11,915 nucleotides of DNA from Saccoglossus kowalevskii (lineage: Eukaryota; Hemichordata; Enteropneusta; Harrimaniidae). A program made the translations under genes and the position numbers. This document shows positions 1-8,840 of this stretch, piece by piece; within the stretch, counting starts at the first letter, position 1, and each line of letters starts with the position of its first letter. Under the pieces are notes generated by a model. The model was not told the origin of the DNA, did not search any database, and was given only the letters and a program-made list of their open reading frames with translations. The stretch covers positions 1 to 11,915 of the forward strand of contig NW_003146067.1 of the NCBI RefSeq assembly GCF_000003605.2. Direction: 5' to 3'.

Positions 1-66
1 AAGGGGACAATTAGGGATGAAGATGAAAGGGTTACAATTAGGGATGAAGATGAAAGGGGACAACTA
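1..66 (+). repeat. Array start in window, monomers with AATTAGGG
   Basis: The window opens inside the array with units of the AATTAGGG type. One of them carries a local irregularity (GGGTTACAATT instead of GGGGACAATT). The stretch aligns with about 1049-1114, just upstream of the next GGATTAAGG landmark. It is therefore the tail of the block that precedes a composite unit. Confidence 0.8.
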
Positions 67-636
67 GGATTAAGGTGGAGGGGACAACTAGGGATGAAGA
101 TGAAAGGGACAATTAGGGATGAAGATGAAAGGGAACAACTAGGGATGAAAATGAAAAGGGACAACTAGGGATGAAGGTGGAGGGTACAACTAGGGATGAA
201 GGTGGAAGGGACAACTAGGGATGAAGATGGAAGGGGACAACTAGGGATGAAGATGAAAGGGAACAACTAAGGATGAAGGTGGAGGGGACAACTAGGGGTG
301 AAGATGAAAGGGGACAACTAGGGGTGAAGATGAAGGGGAACAACTAGGGATAAAGGTGGAGGGGACAACTAGGGATGAAGATGAAAGGGGACAACTATGA
401 ATGAAGGTGGAGGGGACAACTAGGGATGAAGATGAAAGGGGACAACTAGGGATGAAGATGGAAGGGGACAACTAGGGATAAAGATGAAAGGGAACAACTA
501 GGGATGAAGGTGGAGGGGACAACTAGGGGTGAAGATGGGAGGGGACAACTAGGGATGAAGGTGGAGGGGACAACTAGGGGTGAAGATGAAAGGAACAATT
601 AGGGATGAAGATGAAAGGGGACACTAGGATGAAGAT
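67..636 (+). repeat. Composite higher-order unit, copy 1 (lacks its 3' part)
   Basis: This copy starts at the 24-bp GGATTAAGG monomer (g67) and carries the CTATGAATG landmark 329 bp later (t396). It matches the copy beginning at 1115 at an offset of 1048 bp. Between about 600 and 640 the match breaks, and a unit shortened by 2 bp (617-640, reading ACACTAGGATG) appears there. Beyond that point the sequence follows a different block, shared with 6682-7353, so the GGCGAC landmark expected near 723 is absent. Seen directly: landmark spacing and the break. Inferred: a recombination junction near 625-640. Confidence 0.8.
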
Positions 637-1308
637 GGGAGGGGACAACTACGGATGAAGATGAAAGGGAACAACTAGGGATGAAGGTGGAAGGGACAAC
701 TAGGGGTGAAGTTGAAAGGGGACAACTATGAATGAAGGTGGAGGGGACAACTAGGGATGAAGATGAAAGGGGACAACTAGGGATAAAGATGAAAGGGAAC
801 AACTAGGGATGAAGGTGGAGGGGACAACTAGGGGTGAAGATGAAAGGGGACAACTAGGGATGAAGGTGGATGGGACAACTAGGGGTGAAGATGAAAGGGA
901 ACAATTAGGGATGAAGATGAAAGGGGACAACTAGGGATGAAGATGGGAGGGGACAACTAGGGATGAAGATGAAAGGAAACAACTAGGGATGAAGGTGGAG
1001 GGGACAACTAGGGGTGAAGATGAAAGGAGACAATTAGGGATGAAGATGAAAGGGGACAATTAGGGATGAAGATGAAAGGGGACAATTAGGGATGAAGATG
1101 AAAGGGGACAACTAGGATTAAGGTGGAGGGGACAACTAGGGAGGAAGATGAAAGGGACAATTAGGGATGAAGATGAAAGGGAACAACTAGGGATGAAAAT
1201 GAAAGGGGACAACTAGGGATGAAGGTGGAGGGTACAACTAGGGATGAAGGTGGAGGGGACAACTAGGGATGAAGATGGAAGGGGACAACTAGGGATGAAG
1301 ATGAAAGG
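637..1308 (+). repeat. Long duplicate of 6682-7353 (offset 6045)
   Basis: Diagnostic variants occur in the same order and at a constant offset of 6045 bp in both places: CTACGGATG (a651 and a6696), GAAGTTGAAAGG, CTATGAATG (727 and 6772), GTGGATGGG, GGAGACAATT, and GGATTAAGG (1115 and 7160). No net insertion or deletion has accumulated between the checked landmarks. A few substitutions differ, for example the unit near 836. The pair diverges after about 1308/7353. It overlaps the start of composite copy 2. Confidence 0.82.
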
Positions 1309-2040
1309 GAACAACTAAGGATGAAGGTGGAGGGGACAACTAGGGGTGAAGATGAAAGGGGACAACTAGGGGTGAAGATGAAGGGGAACAACTAGGGATA
1401 AAGGTGGAGGGGACAACTAGGGATGAAGATGAAAGGGGACAACTATGAATGAAGGTGGAGGGGACAACTAGGGATGAAGATGAAAGGGGACAACTAGGGA
1501 TGAAGATGGAAGGGGACAACTAGGGATAAAGATGAAAGGGAACAACTAGGGATGAAGGTGGAGGGGACAACTAGGGGTGAAGATGGGAGGGACAACTAGG
1601 GATGAAGGTGGAGGGGACAACTAGGGGTGAAGATGAAAGGAAACAATTAGGGATGAAGATGAAAGGGGACAACTAGGGATGAAGATGGGAGGGGACAACT
1701 AGGGATGAAGATGAAAGGAAACAACTAGGGATGAAGGTGGAGGGGACAACTAGGGGTGAAGATGAAAGGCGACAATTAGGGATGAAGATGAAAGGGGACA
1801 ATTAGGGATAAAGATGAAAGGGGACAATTAGGGATGAAGATGAAAGGGGACAACTAGGATGAAGGTGGAGGGGACAACTAGGGATGAAGATGAAAGGGGA
1901 CAATTAGGGATGAAGATGAAAGGGGAAAATTAGGGATGAAGATGAAAGGGGACAACTAGGGATAAAAATGAAAGGGTACAACTAGGGATGAAGGTGGTGG
2001 GTACAACTAGGGATGAAGGTGGTGGGTACAACTAGGGATG
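1115..2040 (+). repeat. Composite higher-order unit, copy 2
   Basis: Landmarks run in order: GGATTAAGG at 1115, CTATGAATG at 1444 (+329), GGCGACAATT with c1770 (+655), and GATAAAAATG at 1961 (+846). The block aligns with 3082-4010 at an offset of 1967 rising to 1970, and with 4848-5584 at 3733/3734. The single-base offset change comes from a shortened G run (GATGGGAGGGAC near 1586). Shared rare variants with the 3082 copy include GGGGAAAATTAGG (1922 and 3892) and GAAGGTGGTGGGTAC. The 3' part containing the 19-bp short unit is missing here. Confidence 0.85.
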
Positions 2041-2141
2041 AAGATGGAAGGGGACAACTAGGGATGAAGATGAAAGGGAACAACTAAAGATAAAGATGAA
2101 AGGGAACAACTAGGGGTGAAGATGAAAGGGGACAACTAGGG
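2041..2141 (+). repeat. Junction region between composite copy 2 and the next block
   Basis: These are monomers of the ordinary types with two odd ones: CAACTAAAGATAAAG near 2081, and GGGGATGACTAGGG near 2156, where the usual ACAACTA is changed. The order of variants fits neither neighbouring block over its full length. The stretch is probably a recombination join. It holds no gene or other feature. Confidence 0.6.
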
Positions 2142-2650
2142 GTGAAGATGGGAGGGGATGACTAGGGATGAAGGTGGATGGGACAACTAGGGGTGAAGAT
2201 GAAAGGGAACAATTAGGGATGAAGATGAAAGGGGACAACTAGGGATGAAGATGGGAGGGGACAACTAGGGATGAAGATGAAAGGAAACAACTAGGGATGA
2301 AGGTGGAGGGGACAACTAGAGGTGAAGATGAAAGGAGACAATTAGGGATGAAGATGAAAGGGGACAATTAGGGATGAAGATGAAAGGGGACAATTAGGGA
2401 TGAAGATGAAAGGGGACAACTAGGATTAAGGTGGAGGGGACAACTAGGGATGAAGATGAAAGGGACAATTAGGGATGAAGATGAAAGGGAACAACTAGGG
2501 ATGAAAATGAAAGGGGACAACTAGGGATGAAGGTGGAGGGTACAACTAGGGATGAAGGTGGAGGGGACAACTAGGGATGAAGATGGAAGGGGACAACTAG
2601 GGATGAAGATGAAAGGGGACAACTATGAATGAAGGTGGATGGGACAACTA
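2142..2650 (+). repeat. Long duplicate of 6879-7387 (offset 4737)
   Basis: The offset is exactly 4737 bp at three independent landmarks: CTAGAGGTGAAG (2317 and 7054), GGATTAAGG (2423 and 7160) and the hybrid unit TATGAATGAAGGTGGATGGG (2624 and 7361). This stretch holds a GGATTAAGG unit start, but the composite unit is cut short at the hybrid monomer. After about 2650 the two copies go separate ways: here into the block with the 19-bp unit, there into a second tandem copy. Confidence 0.82.
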
Positions 2651-2890
2651 GGGGTGAAGATGAAAGGGAACAACTAAGGATGAAGGTGGAGGGGACAACT
2701 AGGGGTGAAGATGAAAGGGGACAACTAGGGGTGAAGATGAAGGGGAACAACTAGGGATAAACGTGGAGGGGACAACTAGGGATGAAGATGAAAGGGAACC
2801 ACTAGGGATGAAGGTGGAAGGGACAACTATGGATGAAGATAGAAGGGACAGCTAGGGGTGGAGGGGACAACTGGGGATGTAGATGAAAGG
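2651..2890 (+). repeat. Ten-monomer block with short unit, copy 1
   Basis: The block contains CTAAGGATG, then GATAAACGTGG, then the short unit with GACAGCTAGG (2845-2862, 18 bp), followed by GACAACTGGGG. It aligns with 4040-4303 at an offset of about 1380-1381 bp and also resembles 8577-8840 and 10777-11040. This copy is the most mutated of the four, with variants such as GAACCACTAGG, GATAGAAGGGAC and GGGGATGTAGATG. Confidence 0.78.
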
Positions 2891-3081
2891 GGACAACAAG
2901 GGATGAAGATGAAAGGGGACAACTAGGGATGAAGATGAAAGGGGACAACTAGGGATGAAGATGAAAGGGGACAACTAGGGATGAAGATGGGAGGGGACAA
3001 TTAGGGATGAAGATGAAAGGGGACAATTAGGGATAAAGATGAAAGGGGACAATTAGGGATGAAGATGAAAGGGCACAATTA
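2891..3081 (+). repeat. Low-landmark monomer stretch
   Basis: It begins with a unit in which CTAGGG is replaced by CAAGGG. Mostly uniform 26-bp units of the ATGAAGATGAAA type follow, first with AACTAGGG heads and then with AATTAGGG heads. It leads into the GGATTAAGG monomer at 3082, and the unit before that landmark reads GGGCACAATT. The block that precedes GGATTAAGG elsewhere (GTGGATGGG, GGAGAC) is not present here. Confidence 0.65.
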
Positions 3082-4303
3082 GGATTAAGGTGGAGGGGAC
3101 AACTAGGGATGAAGATGAAAGGGGACAATTAGGGATGAAGATGAAAGGGAACAACTAGGGATGAAAATGAAAGGGGACAATTAGGGATGAAGGTGGAGGG
3201 TACAACTAGGGATGAAGGTGGAGGGGACAACTAGGGATGAAGATGGAAGGGGACAACTAGGGATGAAGATGAAAGGGAACAACTAAGGATGAAGGTGGAG
3301 GGGACAACTAGGGGTGAAGATGAAAGGGGACAACTAGAGGTGAAGATGAAGGGGAACAACTAGGGATAAAGGTGGAGGGGACAACTAGGGATGAAGATGA
3401 AAGGGGACATTTTATGAATGAAGGTGGAGGGGACAACTAGGGATGAAGATGAAAGGGGACAACTAGGGATGAAGATGGAAGGGGACAACTAGGAATAAAG
3501 ATGAAAGGGAACAACTAGGGATGAAGGTGGAGGGGACAACTAGGGGTGAAGATGGGAGGGGACAACTAGGGATGAAGGTGGAGGGGACAACTAGGGGTGA
3601 AGATGAAAGGAAACAATTAGGGATGAAGATGAAAGGGGACAACTAGGGATGAAGATGGGAGGGGACAACTAGGGATGAAGATGAAAGGAAAGAACTAGGG
3701 ATGAAGGTGGAGGGGACAACTAGGGGTGAAGATGAAAGGCGACAATTAGGGATGAAGATGAAAGGGGACAATTAGGGATAAAGATGAAAGGGGACAATTA
3801 GGGATGAAGATGAAAGGGGACAACTAGGATGAAGGTGGAGGGGACAACTAGGGATGAAGATGAAAGGGGACAATTAGGGATGAAGATGAAAGGGGAAAAT
3901 TAGGGATGAAGATGAAAGGGGACAACTAGGGATAAAAATGAAAGGGTACAACTAGGGATGAAGGTGGTGGGTACAACTAGGGATGAAGGTGGAGGGGACA
4001 ACTAGGGATGAAGATGGAAGGGGACAACTAGGGATGAAAATGAAAGGGAACAACTAAGGATGAAGGTGGAGGGGACAACTAGGGGTGAAGATGAAAGGGG
4101 ACAACTAGGGGTGAAGATGAAGGGTAACAACTAGGGATAAAGGTGGAGGGGACAACTAGGGATGAAGATGAAAGGGAACAACTAGGGATGAAGGTGGAGG
4201 GGACAACTAGGGATGAACATGGAAGGGGACAGCTAGGGGTGGAGGGGACAACTGGGGATGAAGATGAAAGGGGACAACAAGGGATGAAGATGAAAGGGGA
4301 CAA
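3082..4303 (+). repeat. Complete composite higher-order unit, copy 3
   Basis: One of two complete units. Landmarks: GGATTAAGG 3082, CTATGAATG-type monomer 3413 (here with 2 extra T), GGCGACAATT c3740, GATAAAAATG 3931, and the 19-bp short unit 4225-4243. It matches 7621-8840 at an offset of 4539 falling to 4537; the 2-bp change is explained by the TTTT insertion at about 3410. The two also share the rarer AGGAATAAAG variant (3491 and about 8031). The last roughly 290 bp also match 10743-11040 at exactly 6733, sharing GAAGGGTAACAAC. Confidence 0.85.
4225..4243 (+). repeat. 19-bp short monomer (landmark)
   Basis: The unit reads GGGGACAGCTAGGGGTGGA. It is 6 bp shorter than the 25-bp class and has ACAG in place of ACAA. 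The loss is explained by slippage between the internal hexamers GGTGAA and GGTGGA. Equivalent units lie at 2845-2862 (18 bp), 8762-8780, 9553-9571 and 10958-10976. Confidence 0.88.
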
Positions 4304-4568
4304 CTACGGATGAAGATGAAAGGGGACAACTAGGGATGAAGATGAAAGGGGACAACAAGGGGTGAAGATGAAAGGGGACAACTAGGGGTGAAGATGAAGG
4401 GGAACAACTAGGGATAAAGGTGGAGGGGACAACTAGGGATGAAGATGAAAGGGGACAACTATGAATGAAGGTGGAGGGGACAACTAGGGATGAAGATGAA
4501 AGGGGACAACTAGGGATAAAGATGAAAGGGAACAACTAGGGATGAAGGTGGAGGGGACAACTAGGGGT
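4304..4568 (+). repeat. Monomer stretch between composite copies 3 and 4
   Basis: Ordinary 25-26 bp units. One reads CAACAAGGGG (near 4352), which removes the usual CTAG. CTATGAATG recurs at 4460, preceded by GATAAAGG as in the composite unit, so part of the unit's first half is reused here. No other feature is seen. Confidence 0.62.
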
Positions 4569-5650
4569 GAAGATGGGAGGGGACAACTAGGGATGAAGGT
4601 GGATGGGACAACTAGGGGTGAAGATGAAAGGGAACAATTAGGGATGAAGATGAAAGGGGACAACTAGGGATGAAGATGGGAGGGGACAACTAGGGATGAA
4701 GATGAAAGGAAACAACTAGGGATGAAGGTGGAGGGGACAACTAGGGGTGAAGATGAAAGGAGACAATTAGGGATGAAGATGAAAGGGGACAATTAGGGAT
4801 GAAGATGAAAGGGGACAATTAGGGATGAAGATGAAAGGGGACAACTAGGATTAAGGTGGAGGGGACAACTAGGGATGAAGATGAAAGGGACAATTAGGGA
4901 TGAAGATGAAAGGGAACAACTAGGGATGAAAATGAAAGGGGACAACTAGGGATGAAGGTGGAGGGTACAACTAGGGATGAAGGTGGAGGGGACAACTAGG
5001 GATGAAGATGGAAGGGGACAACTAGGGATGAAGATGAAAGGGAACAACTAAGGATGAAGGTGGAGGGGACAACTAGGGGTGAAGATGAAAGGGGACAACT
5101 AGGGGTGAAGATGAAGGGGAACAACTAGGGATAAAGGTGGAGGGGACAACTAGGGATGAAGATGAAAGGGGACAACTATGAATGAAGGTGGAGGGGACAA
5201 CTAGGGATGAAGATGAAAGGGGACAACTAGGGATGAAGATGGAAGGGGACAACTAGGGATAAAGATGAAAGGGAACAACTAGGGATGAAGGTGGAGGGGA
5301 CAACTAGGGGTGAAGATGGGAGGGGACAACTAGGGATGAAGGTGGAGGGGACAACTAGGGGTGAAGATGAAAGGAAACAATTAGGGATGAAGATGAAAGG
5401 GGACAACTAGGGATGAAGATGGGAGGGGACAACTAGGGATGAAGATGAAAGGAAACAACTAGGGATGAAGGTGGAGGGGACAACTAGGGGTGAAGATGAA
5501 AGGCGACAATTAGGGATGAAGATGAAAGGGGACAATTAGGGATAAAGATGAAAGGGGACAATTAGGGATGAAGATGAAAGGGGACAACTAGGATGAAGGT
5601 GGAGGGGACAACTAGGGATGAAGATGAAAGGGGACAATTAGGGATGAAGA
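4569..5650 (+). repeat. Pre-block plus composite unit, copy 4
   Basis: The block with GTGGATGGG and GGAGACAATT (about 4569-4847) leads into GGATTAAGG at 4848, CTATGAATG at 5177 and GGCGACAATT with c5504. From about 4600 to 5650 it aligns with 7373-8423 at an unbroken offset of 2773 bp, with only scattered substitutions by eye (for example 5257 against 8031). After about 5650 the GATAAAAATG landmark is not reached at the usual +847 spacing. A similar monomer appears only at 5979, so about 280 bp of other units intervene. Confidence 0.82.
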
Positions 5651-6681
5651 TGAAAGGAAACAATTAGGGATGAAGATGAAAGGGGACAATTAGGGATGAA
5701 GATGAAAGGGGACAATTAGGGATGAAGATGAAAGGAAACAACTAGGGATGAAGGTGGAGGGGACAACTAGGGATGAAGATGAAAGGCGACAACTAGGGAT
5801 GAAGATGAAGGGGAACAACTAGGGATAAAGATGAAAGGGGACAATTAGGGATGAAGATGAAAGGGGACAACTATGGATGAAGGTGGAGGGGACAACTAGG
5901 GATGAAGATGAAAGGGGACAATTAGGGATGAAGATGAAAGGGGACAATTAGGGATAAAGATGAAAGGGGACAACTAGGGATAAAAATGAAAGGGGACAAC
6001 TAGGGATGAAGGTGGAGGGGACAACTAGGGATGAAGATGGAAGGGGACAACTAGGGATGAAGATGGAAGGGGACAACTAGGGATGAAGATGAAAGGGAAC
6101 AACTAGGGATGAAGGTGGAGGGGACAACTAGGGATGAAGATGAAAGGGGACAACTAGGGATGAAGATGGAAGGGGACAACTAGGGATGAAGATGAAAGGG
6201 AACAACTAAGGATGAAGGTGGAGGGGACAACTAGAGGTGAAGATGAAAGGGGACAACTAGGGGTGAAGATGAAGGGGAACAACTAGGGATAAAGGTGGAG
6301 GGGACAACTAGGGATGAAGATGAAAGGGGACAACTAGGGATGAAGATGAAAGGGGACAATTAGGGATGAAGATGAAAGGGGACAATTAGGGATGAAGATG
6401 AAAGGGGACAACAAGGGATGAAGGTGGAGGGGACAACTAGGGGTGAAGATGAAAGGGGACAACTATGGATGAAGGTGGAGGGGACAACTAGGGATGAAGA
6501 TAAAATGGGACAACTAGGGATGAAGATGGAAGGGGACAACTAGGGATGAAGATGAAAGGGAACAACTAGGGATGAAGGTGGATGGGACAACTAGGGGTGA
6601 AGATGAAAGGGGACAACTAGGGATGAAGGTGGAGGGGACAACTAGGGATGAAGATGAAAGGGAACAACTAGGGATGAAGAT
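5651..6681 (+). repeat. Landmark-poor, more uniform stretch
   Basis: Most units are the plain ATGAAGATGAAA and ATGAAGGTGGA classes, with few rare variants. A lone GGCGACAACTAGG near 5784 and GATAAAAATG at 5979 are scattered reminders of the composite unit. From about 6183 to 6320 the order of variants (CTAAGGATG, GGTGAAG, GATAAAGG) matches 5023-5160 at an offset of about 1160. GATAAAATGGG near 6501 resembles units near 9240 and 9396. No gene or other element is visible. Confidence 0.6.
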
Positions 6682-7360
6682 GGGAGGGGACAACTACGGA
6701 TGAAGATGAAAGGGAACAACTAGGGATGAAGGTGGAAGGGACAACTAGGGGTGAAGTTGAAAGGGGACAACTATGAATGAAGGTGGAGGGGACAACTAGG
6801 GATGAAGATGAAAGGGGACAACTAGGGATAAAGATGAAAGGGAACAACTAGGGATGAAGGTGGAGGGGACAACTAGGGGTGAAGATGGGAGGGGACAACT
6901 AGGGATGAAGGTGGATGGGACAACTAGGGGTGAAGATGAAAGGGAACAATTAGGGATGAAGATGAAAGGGGACAACTAGGGATGAAGATGGGAGGGGACA
7001 ACTAGGGATGAAGATGAAAGGAAACAACTAGGGATGAAGGTGGAGGGGACAACTAGAGGTGAAGATGAAAGGAGACAATTAGGGATGAAGATGAAAGGGG
7101 ACAATTAGGGATGAAGATGAAAGGGGACAATTAGGGATGAAGATGAAAGGGGACAACTAGGATTAAGGTGGAGGGGACAACTAGGGATGAAGATGAAAGG
7201 GACAATTAGGGATGAAGATGAAAGGGAACAACTAGGGATGAAAATGAAAGAGGACAACTAGGGATGAAGGTGGAGGGTACAACTAGGGATGAAGGTGGAG
7301 GGGACAACTAGGGATGAAGATGGAAGGGGACAACTAGGGATGAAGATGAAAGGGGACAAC
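6682..7360 (+). repeat. Duplicate of 637-1308, with partial composite unit
   Basis: This is the right-hand partner of the 6045-bp-offset pair; its 3' part is also the partner of 2142-2650. GGATTAAGG lies at 7160. The unit ends at the hybrid monomer at about 7361, where a second copy of the preceding block starts. The segment from about 6900 to 7360 is repeated once in tandem immediately downstream. Confidence 0.82.
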
Positions 7361-7620
7361 TATGAATGAAGGTGGATGGGACAACTAGGGGTGAAGATGA
7401 AAGGGAACAATTAGGGATGAAGATGAAAGGGGACAACTAGGGATGAAGATGGGAGGGGACAACTAGGGATGAAGATGAAAGGAAACAACTAGGGATGAAG
7501 GTGGAGGGGACAACTAGGGGTGAAGATGAAAGGAGACAATTAGGGATGAAGATGAAAGGGGACAATTAGGGATGAAGATGAAAGGGGACAATTAGGGATG
7601 AAGATGAAAGGGGACAACTA
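7361..7620 (+). repeat. Second tandem copy of the pre-block (461-bp step)
   Basis: GTGGATGGG, GGAGACAATT and then GGATTAAGG recur 461 bp after their positions in the preceding copy (GGATTAAGG 7160, then 7621). 461 bp equals eleven 26-bp plus seven 25-bp units, so the duplication is in register with the monomer. The first monomer is a hybrid of CTATGAATG and GTGGATGGG types. Confidence 0.8.
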
Positions 7621-8840
7621 GGATTAAGGTGGAGGGGACAACTAGGGATGAAGATGAAAGGGACAATTAGGGATGAAGATGAAAGGGAACAACTAGGGAT
7701 GAAAATGAAAGGGGACAACTAGGGATGAAGGTGGAGGGTACAACTAGGGATGAAGGTGGAGGGGACAACTAGGGATGAAGATGGAAGGGGACAACTAGGG
7801 ATGAAGATGAAAGGGAACAACTAAGGATGAAGGTGGAGGGGACAACTAGGGGTGAAGATGAAAGGGGACAACTAGGGGTGAAGATGAAGGGGAACAACTA
7901 GGGATAAAGGTGGAGGGGACAACTAGGGATGAAGATGAAAGGGGACAACTATGAATGAAGGTGGAGGGGACAACTAGGGATGAAGATGAAAGGGGACAAC
8001 TAGGGATGAAGATGGAAGGGGACAACTAGGAATAAAGATGAAAGGGAACAACTAGGGATGAAGGTGGAGGGGAGAACTAGGGGTGAAGATGGGAGGGGAC
8101 AACTAGGGATGAAGGTGGAGGGGACAACTAGGGGTGAAGATGAAAGGAAACAATTAGGGATGAAGATGAAAGGGGACAACTAGGGATGAAGATGGGAGGG
8201 GACAACTAGGGATGAAGATGAAAGGAAACAACTAGGGATGAAGGTGGAGGGGACAACTAGGGGTGAAGATGAAAGGCGACAATTAGGGATGAAGATGAAA
8301 GGGGACAATTAGGGATAAAGATGAAAGGGGACAATTAGGGATGAAGATGAAAGGGGACAACTAGGATGAAGGTGGAGGGGACAACTAGGGATGAAGATGA
8401 AAGGGGACAATTAGGGATGAAGATGAAAGGGGACAATTAGGGATGAAGATGAAAGGGGGCAACTAGGGATAAAAATGAAAGGGGACAACTAGGGATGAAG
8501 GTGGAAGGTACAACTAGGGATGAAGGTGGAGGGGACAACTAGGGATGAAGATGGAAGGGGACAACTAGGGATGAAGATGAAAGGGAACAACTAAGGATGA
8601 AGGTGGAGGGGACAACTAGGGGTGAAGATGAAAGGGGACAACTAGGGGTGAAGATGAAGGGGAACAACTAGGGATAAAGGTGGAGGGGACAACTAGGGAT
8701 GAAGATGAAAGGGAACAACTAGGGATGAAGGTGGAGGGGACAACTAGGGATGAAGATGGAAGGGGACAGCTAGGGGTGGAGGAGACAACTGGGGATGAAG
8801 ACGAAAGGGGACAACTAGGGATGAAGATGAAAGGGGACAA
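7621..8840 (+). repeat. Complete composite higher-order unit, copy 5
   Basis: All five landmarks are present: GGATTAAGG 7621, CTATGAATG 7950 (+329), GGCGACAATT c8277 (+656), GATAAAAATG 8468 (+847), and the 19-bp short unit 8762-8780. It pairs with 3082-4303 over about 1.2 kb and, for its first 0.8 kb, with 4848-5650. It differs from the 3082 copy in GGGGGCAACTAGG (about 8455) and GTGGAAGGTAC (about 8503). Both variants are shared with the units at about 10241-10290 and 11690-11740, so this copy looks closest to the source of the right-hand part of the window. Confidence 0.85.
8762..8780 (+). repeat. 19-bp short monomer (landmark)
   Basis: Same shortened unit as at 4225-4243, with GACAGCTAGG followed directly by GGTGGA. 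The next unit reads GGAGACAACTGGGG, one substitution away from the equivalent unit near 4244. Confidence 0.88.

Noticed and set aside
599-802. Minus-strand open frame of 67 codons
   Set aside because: It begins at a TTG, not ATG, and is composed only of repeat-derived residues (SSSSLVVP, FIPSCP). It ends at the FHLHP-stop that every unit supplies. It is a by-product of alternating 25/26-bp units.
4079-4303. Minus-strand open frame of 74 codons, with near-identical partners at 8616-8840 and 10812-11036
   Set aside because: The three are the same duplicated block (offsets 4537 and 6733), so their similarity is not evidence of protein conservation. The start is TTG and no domain is recognisable.
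4233-4535. Longest minus-strand open frame, 100 codons
   Set aside because: Its length comes from alternating unit lengths and a CAAGGG unit that lacks the TAG. It has low-complexity Ser/Pro/Val/Ile content and no ATG start.
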